This document shows positions 58,599 to 64,000 of a DNA stretch of 64,000 nucleotides, piece after piece. The position numbers were made by a program, and so were the translations under genes. Below the pieces are notes generated by a model, which saw nothing but the letters and a program-made list of their open reading frames with translations, was not told the DNA's origin and searched no databases. How positions within the stretch are numbered: the stretch's first letter is position 1; each line of letters starts with the position of its first letter. Where the stretch lies: positions 43,251,003 to 43,315,002 of the forward strand of contig CM055106.1 of assembly GCA_029204225.1 (NCBI GenBank). The letters are read 5' to 3'. Origin of the DNA: Diphasiastrum complanatum (Eukaryota > Streptophyta > Lycopodiopsida > Lycopodiales > Lycopodiaceae).

Positions 58599-59160
58599 TG
58601 TTGGAGAGCTCTCGAAGAAATTAAGTGCGAAATTAGAAACACAACTCCAACATAGAGAACTTTAACATGATCAGCTTTACCAAACTATAGCATCAACATT
58701 GACTTATATCAAATGGAGGAATGTCTGGTAGGTGTCAAAGACAACCATGAAGGGAGCAGAAAACAATTAGGTGTCTGAGACAACCATGCTTCCTTCGAGA
58801 TTAGACATTCCGAATTGAGTGAGTGTCAATTGAGAAAGAAAATTATCAGAAAGCATTCGTAGTAGAATACACATAAGAAAATAGAGAATCTGAATTAGGC
58901 TATTGTAAATACAACGATCAGATCACGATCTTGTGTCCGAGAATGGTTTTACTTAGCTAGTTACAAATTTCATAAGTATCTCTATTTTTTGAATGACTTT
59001 AACTCTCTCATATGTCTCTGATTCTATGGAATGAAATAGTTAAGGCACAATGGGGTTCACGCAGGAACTCCGATTCACTCTTCTCCACTTGCACGTGTGT
59101 TCATCATAGTCCCCTCTTACATATACTCGTGAATTGTTGTTATGTATATACACATGAAAC
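58599..59160 (-). mobile_element. LTR-B, truncated (right arm)
   Basis: Mirror of 21528-22088 with the same breakpoint (ACATGAAAC joined to AAGACTCTATTGCG). Confidence 0.7.
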
Positions 59161-59345
59161 AAGACTCTATTGCGACATTCAGAGCTGTATTGCTCTATCT
59201 CTGAACCCACAAACTCACTCCAGAACTAAGCACATCGAAGTTAAAATTCATTTTCTCAGAGATTAAGTTAAGTTATTGTCCGACTGACAGTATGTTGGCT
59301 GATATCTTGACTAAAGGGCTGAGAAGAGGCCCTTATCCAATGTGA
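59161..59345 (+). pseudogene. RNase H end (COPIA-A), right arm
   Basis: RLYCDIQSCIALSLNPQTHSRTKHIEV, a short deletion, LSYCPTDSMLADILTKGLR, stop at 59343-59345. Mirror of 21343-21527. Confidence 0.75.
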
Positions 59346-60240
59346 AATTCAAATTTGAGATTTATTATTATTATTATTTGAACAACCCTTTGCACATAAG
59401 ATTGTTCAATTTATGCAACCTTCATCATGAAGGTTGTGTTAAAATGAAAATTCTTTGTCCCGTCACATTGAATCCATAAAGGGACCTGAGACTATTGATA
59501 AAAACTAACAGTCCGATTTCATGGTTGTCCTATTTGAAGAAGAATTTGACTTTTTGACCTCACCACAAGTTTTATGGCTTGAACTTTTGAAGTTTGTTGT
59601 GTTTAGGACACCTCCCTCAGTTTTCCTTTGATAGACTACGTCTTTGAGAGTATGTTGAGTTTTGAACCATAATGTCAACTAAACCTTTCAACTCAGATGT
59701 TGTCTTCTAAAATCCTATGACTACTAAACGTTTTCTTTGACTATAATAGTTTGCCCATTCAATAAAGTAACACATTGACAACAACAACAACAATAACACA
59801 TTGATTAAATTTTCTTGATTTGTTGAGAATGTAGCTATCATTACTTTAAAAAATTAAAATTCATGAAGACTTTATTGTAAGTTAGCATACATGTAGCTTT
59901 TTCCAACAATTGTGCAAAAAATAGACCACTCAGGAAGATAGAACTTCACAATTTCAAAATTTTCTATGGTCTCTTAAGATGTTATGTTGAGCTACATGAG
60001 GTCCATTTTCTCCAAAGATTGAGGTTTAAAATCTTAAATATATATATCACTAGTCATAATGCCAAGTGTTTAGTTTTCCTTTTATTATAAAGGCAACTCC
60101 ACGAGCAGAAATCTCATATAAAATTTGAAGCAGATTTTTGTGAGCCTTCCCACCACAACTCTTATGTGGACATCTAGTAAAGATTTGACACAAAACATGT
60201 AAATTCATGTGCATCTAGAGAGCCAATGTATGGGTGCCAC
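59346..60240 (+). repeat. Downstream flank of COPIA-A RNase H, right arm
   Basis: Starts with the TTATTATTATTATTATT run and the AACCTTCATCATGAAGGTT inverted repeat. No LTR and no gene. Confidence 0.6.
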
Positions 60241-61295
60241 ATGCCACATGCACATTCTAGAAAAAATTGCATGTGTGCGGTAATATGTCCTCATTAGCTG
60301 CCACATGCAGATTCACTTAGCAACAAAATCTAGAAAAACAAGGTTAAAAAAATTGCAAAAGCAATAATTTGCATGTGGTAATCTATCCTCATTAGCTGCC
60401 ACATGCAAATTCACTTAGTAGATAATCCAAAAAACAAGGTTAAAAAAATGCGAAAGCAATTATTTGCATTTGGCCATTATGTAGAAAAGACAATAAACAA
60501 CTACTGATAATGCCTTGGAAGAAATTAATAATGAAATAGACTCATTTTTTGAAGAAATGCAAGATGTTTGTAATCAACAATAGGATGTTAATCCAACTCA
60601 TATGATGACGAAGCAAGAGATAAAGATGATGTCGCCATCACCCTCACTCATGATAATTTCTGATCAAGTTGATGTTGTTCAGGAGGAAAGTGAAGATGAA
60701 AGGATAGAGGAAGCCATGAAAGTACAAGCCCTAGATTCTCTACATAGATGTTATGAAAAAAAAAGGACCTAATCGAAGTAAGAGAAGATGATTTGATTGA
60801 CACTGAGGATGATTTTGATGATGTAGCGAATCATATTTTGTAAAGCTAATCAAACTTTCAAACATACTATGGTTTTTCCACTATTGTTGGTTCAAGTGAG
60901 ATAAGTTTAGAACATCAAATGCTTCTGTTTGTATGTGTTCTTTGTAGGAGGTGACAATGACTTAAGGGTGTTCTCCTGCAATAGTAGTGTTTGGTTTTTG
61001 GCTAAGACATGAAGTACATCTAATGTGAATTCTACACCAAAGATAGCTAGCGAGTGTGATTCTCGTGTACTATTCATCAAATCAAAAGAGTTCATGTGTC
61101 ATTCTTTTCTGACATTGGCTCCTACTCTTCAACATACTCTTGTGTCTCAGTTGTCTCTACTTGGTCTCGTAGTTCAAAATCTTCAATGATTTTGATAAAT
61201 TTTTTGACAATGTATTTGTATTGTTTCCGAAAGTGTCTTTTGTAGGATGTATACAAAATCTCTTTCATATATTCGATGAAGAATTAATCGACTTG
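60241..61295 (+). repeat. Repeat D, right arm, joined to GRP copy 4
   Basis: Plus-strand copy; the mirror with the left arm ends at about 61020. At 61295/61296 it joins the glycine-rich domain of GRP copy 4 and provides that gene's last 37 codons on the minus strand. Confidence 0.6.
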
Positions 61296-62025
61296 TATTT
61301 CCTTTTCCGCTACCACTACCATTACCGTCTCCTTTTCCAGTAACAGTATTTCCATTTTCGTTTCCCCCTGAGCCACCGCCTCCTGCTCTATTTCCTTGAC
61401 CACTGCCAGCTTTAGAACCACCTGTAGCACCACTACCAATATGTCCACCTCCAGCTCCACCGCCTTGCCCAACAGCACCTTCGCCACCTAAATCAGAACC
61501 ACTACCGTTTGCATTTCCAGCTCCCAGATCTTGACCAGAGCCAGAACGTCTATCATGAGCACTTGTAGCTCCATTGAGTATGCGAACGCCTATTCGAGTT
61601 CCAATTTCTGTGTCGGCACCGTTTTCTAGACCCACTCCGATGCCATTTCCGAGACCCAATCCAATATTGTTATTCTCATGACCAAGGTCAAGTCCAATTC
61701 CAAATTTCTTTCGATCGATTGAATTTAATCCATGATCTGGACTTCGACTTTGGCTGTCGGCGTAGTATTTGGAATTATCAGAGCTGCCAGCTCCGTGATC
61801 TGTACCAACAACATTCTTTTCTGTAAAATGTGATGATGCCTCGGACGTTGTTGCAGCAGCATTAGGTTGTGAGTAATGTAGAACCGTCCGCACGGGCTGA
61901 AAGGTGTTATCGCGGGCATGCACTAATTCCATACAAAGCAACCATATACAAGCGATGAAAAGCAATAACTTTCTATTAGCTACCTCATTTCTATCCATCT
62001 TGCCAATTCGTATTACTATTGTCAT
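61183..62025 (-). CDS. GRP copy 4: chimeric secreted glycine-rich protein, 280 aa
   Basis: Uninterrupted minus-strand frame. Met10 (61998) again gives a good signal peptide (LLLFIACIWLLCMELVHA, cleavage before RDN). The Ser/Thr/Asn part and glycine-rich domain match copy 2 (GLGNGIGVGLENGADTEIG, GQGGGAGGGHIGSG) up to SGSGKGNT. At 61295/61296 the native Lys/Glu/Gly tail is replaced by about 37 codons from repeat D (SRLILHRIYERDFVYILQKT...YQNH), a non-glycine, hydrophobic and basic C-terminus. It keeps its promoter and TATA box. A gypsy LTR lies ~530 bp upstream of the ATG. Either an expressed novel fusion or a pseudogene that happens to stay open; the related copy at 37.5 kb is broken. Confidence 0.65.
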   Translation of the reverse strand: MTIVIRIGKMDRNEVANRKLLLFIACIWLLCMELVHARDNTFQPVRTVLHYSQPNAAATTSEASSHFTEKNVVGTDHGAGSSDNSKYYADSQSRSPDHGLNSIDRKKFGIGLDLGHENNNIGLGLGNGIGVGLENGADTEIGTRIGVRILNGATSAHDRRSGSGQDLGAGNANGSGSDLGGEGAVGQGGGAGGGHIGSGATGGSKAGSGQGNRAGGGGSGGNENGNTVTGKGDGNGSGSGKGNTSRLILHRIYERDFVYILQKTLSETIQIHCQKIYQNH

Positions 62026-62145
62026 GAAAGATTCAACAGATTCATAAACAATACTACAGAAATTGATCAGATATTGGCTCGTCGACTTGAGATGCTATAA
62101 TCCTTTGAAAAGCCTGACTGATAATGTTGGTCGAGAGTTAGAGCT

Positions 62146-62154
62146 TAATTTATA
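62146..62154 (-). promoter_or_regulatory. TATA box of GRP copy 4
   Basis: Minus strand TATAAATTA about 125 bp before the first ATG. Confidence 0.6.
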
Positions 62155-62556
62155 CCACCTCGCTCGGTCTCGCTCGCTGCAATTTCCTCCAGGCTGCTCC
62201 ACTAAGACTCCACAACCTAATCGTCTAGATCTTCTGGCCCTACAATAAATCAAATTCTCGATGAATCATCATCATCTTGGGCTTGAGGCGCAGTTGATAC
62301 ACCAGCGCTAGCATAGCAAGGAGACGCTAAAATATCTTTTCAAGGCCTTTCCACTCAAACATCTTCCTCGACACTAAAATATCTTTTCAAGGCCTTTCCA
62401 CTCATTTTTGTCTAAGGACTATTGGCATTCGCATCTTCACAGCTTGGGGGGACTCAAATGCACTCCTCTCAAATGGAATCTCTACTTGAGGTCCCCCATA
62501 TGCATCCGAGGACGTTTCGCTGAGGAAGGTCTTTCATCCAAGAATGGTAGCCTAAG
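62155..62556 (-). promoter_or_regulatory. Upstream region of GRP copy 4, cut by an LTR
   Basis: Inverted equivalent of 3830-4227. At 62556 (GGTAGCCTAAG) it is interrupted by LTR sequence; in copy 3 the same stretch continues GGCAGAAGGTCCC. Confidence 0.55.
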
Positions 62557-62737
62557 TGTTGTAAAGCTGACTCAGGTGCACCCAACGTGCCCTGTAAGAC
62601 TCTAAGGGGTGACACTCCCTAAAGTCCCAGAGCAAGTTAGAACGTCAAGGACTGAGCCTCCGACCTGTGGTGAGCCAGTCAAGTAGTCACAAGTCATGAG
62701 CTAGCTCTGGAGCTCGAGTCATGGCCTAGTCAGGAAG
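62557..62737 (+). mobile_element. Gypsy LTR 5'-end fragment, plus orientation
   Basis: 181 bp starting TGTTGTAAAGCTGACTC. It is the near-identical inverted copy of the first ~180 bp of the LTR at 63657-62738 (read on the minus strand), and stops where that LTR ends. Either a truncated second LTR or a terminal inverted repeat. Confidence 0.6.
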
Positions 62738-63657
62738 TGTTGCGCCGGCGCCTCAAAGGGCGCTGGGACTTGAGCGGTTTCCCCAACACGCGCTTAAGTC
62801 TAACATTCATCCATCATGCACTTACGTAAAAGCCAGCTCAGAATCGTAACAAGCTTAACCATTCAGACTTAAGAAAACTGGAATCCCAACCAACCCGAAA
62901 GCCAACTCAGAATCCGTCCCCAAAAGGTAACCAAAGGCAAAGACAAGCCACACATGAAACCCAAGGCATAGTGGTCGCCAAACTGACCAATTGGCATAGC
63001 GGCAAGCCCCATGTCGATGACAGGGACCCTTAGGCGCCAGCGACGCAAAAAGGTTGTAGTAAGGGTCCTTCCACTTGGACCAGTCCCGGAGGCGAAACCG
63101 AAATGGTAATCATCCCCAAGGATCAACTTTATTATATTTGGAAGAGGTTACATTCATACATAGACTGACCGGTCTCGGGGCCACCAACACGTGCTGGGCA
63201 TTGTGCCTGGCTCGTGCTGGTAGAGGGAGCTGAGACCTGGCGACTGGATTCCTGGCCATGGTTGAGCTGCCCAAGTTTCTGTCTGCCGGACTCCCCCTAT
63301 ATTTTTGCTGTGATTCGGCGCACCCCCTCTGGTTTGAAACATAGTGCTTTCTGGTAAAGCACGCTTTTTAGGACTTAGTTTTTATTCTGCTGATTAAGCC
63401 TGGCATGCCTGGCAGAATCAGTCTGGCTCCCGGACATGGGTCCCGGGAGCCGTCCCGGCGGCCGAATCAACCTGCTTTCCTGACTAGGCCATGACTCGAG
63501 CTCCAGAGCTAGCTCATGACTTTGTGACTACTTGACTGGCTCACCACAGGTCGGAGGCTCAGTCCTTGACATTCTAACTTGCTCTGGGACCTTAGGGAGT
63601 GTCACCCCTTTGAGTCTTACAGGGCACGCTGGGTGTACCCAAGTCAGCTTTACAACA
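62738..63657 (-). mobile_element. Gypsy 3' LTR
   Basis: About 920 bp on the minus strand, starting TGTTGTAAAGCTGACTTGG at 63657 directly after a purine-rich tract, and ending GCGCCGGCGCAACA at 62738. An AATAAA lies near 63127-63133 (minus strand) beside TGTATGAATGTAACC, a plausible polyadenylation region. It is notably more GC-rich than the rest of the window, so it is probably a younger arrival. Confidence 0.65.
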
Positions 63658-64000
63658 TCCTCCCCTCGTTTGAGAAAGCTGATGTCCTCATCAGGGCCAA
63701 ACTAGAACCTAAGACTCATGGCACGGGCTTAATTCACCGGCCAGACTTTAGTCACATATACAAGGGCACGGGCTTGATTCACCGGCCAAAGGAAACCAAC
63801 TGTAAAGCAGAGTAATGATATTGTGTTTTACACCCAGCACAGGAAAAGTGTGGATCTAGTTCACTTACGTAAAACCTGTGTGAAGCGGCTGCACTTAGAC
63901 ATCAAACTGAAGCTCACTCCTCAATGAGAAATGCGGCTTACTTTATTAGCATGAAAGAAACAGGTACTCACGGCTCCCTTAAGCCTCAGATATGTCGTTG
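63658..64000 (-). pseudogene. Gypsy pol 3' end and polypurine tract
   Basis: Minus strand ends in DEDISFLKRGEDVVKL, with the purine tract GAGGGGAGGA immediately before the LTR; the pol frame runs into the LTR, as is typical for plant gypsy elements. An upstream in-frame stop (LRF-stop-FGP) suggests decay. The rest of the element lies beyond the window. Confidence 0.6.

Noticed and set aside
62869-63126. 85-aa minus-strand ORF inside the gypsy LTR
   Set aside because: It lies in the LTR transcript leader region, has no recognisable domain, and its openness is likely due to higher GC content.

Overview
The window looks like nuclear DNA of a land plant, most likely a seed plant. The reasons are AT-rich intergenic sequence, long GA/CT and GT/CA microsatellites, decayed Ty1/copia and Ty3/gypsy retrotransposons with plant-type primer-binding sites, and a secreted glycine-rich protein gene of plant style. 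I cannot name the species. Almost nothing is single copy: the 64 kb is a mosaic of about ten modules that recur in both orientations.

Modules (names are mine). GRP: a glycine-rich secreted protein gene with its promoter. COPIA-A: a dead Ty1/copia element with a ~1.04 kb LTR-A, a tRNA-iMet-type primer site, a gag stub, integrase, RT and RNase H, itself broken by two other LTRs: LTR-C between integrase and RT, and LTR-B inside RNase H. COPIA-D: RNase H remnants flanked by ~0.5 kb LTR-D. U2: a ~1.2 kb non-coding unit next to GT-rich minisatellites. D: a ~1.4 kb unclassified repeat. A Ty3/gypsy 5' half lies at 44.4-49.3 kb, and the 3' end of a different gypsy element enters from the right edge at 62.7-64 kb.

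Layout. 1-1.5 kb: LTR-C and integrase. 1.5-6.9 kb: U2, GRP copy 1 (frameshifted), LTR-D. 6.9-11.6 kb: RNase H, LTR-B, a gypsy LTR piece, COPIA-D. 11.7-14.6 kb: inverted return of the GRP 3' side and U2. 14.6-19.6 kb: copia remnants and repeat D. 19.67-30.34 kb: left arm of a large palindrome, carrying COPIA-A on the minus strand. 30.3-35.2 kb: GRP copy 2 (intact) and COPIA-D. 35.2-36.06 kb: the clearest stretch with no second copy. 36.06-39.9 kb: repeat D and a GRP copy split by inversion. 39.9-44.45 kb: third COPIA-A. 44.45-49.3 kb: gypsy 5' half. 50.33-61.02 kb: right palindrome arm. 61.2-62.56 kb: GRP copy 4, a chimera with a new C-terminus. 62.56-64 kb: gypsy LTRs.

Three large relationships explain most of it: an inverted repeat with ~10.7 kb arms centred near 40.34 kb; a second inverted repeat centred near 9.03 kb; and a direct duplication of 1.5-6.9 kb at 28.6-34.0 kb (offset ~27.1 kb). 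Every COPIA-A copy that retains the sites carries the same inactivating changes (all three integrase catalytic residues replaced and a shared stop), so the copies probably multiplied by DNA duplication and not by transposition. The only plausible host genes are GRP copy 2 (31.4-32.2 kb) and the GRP chimera (61.2-62.0 kb).
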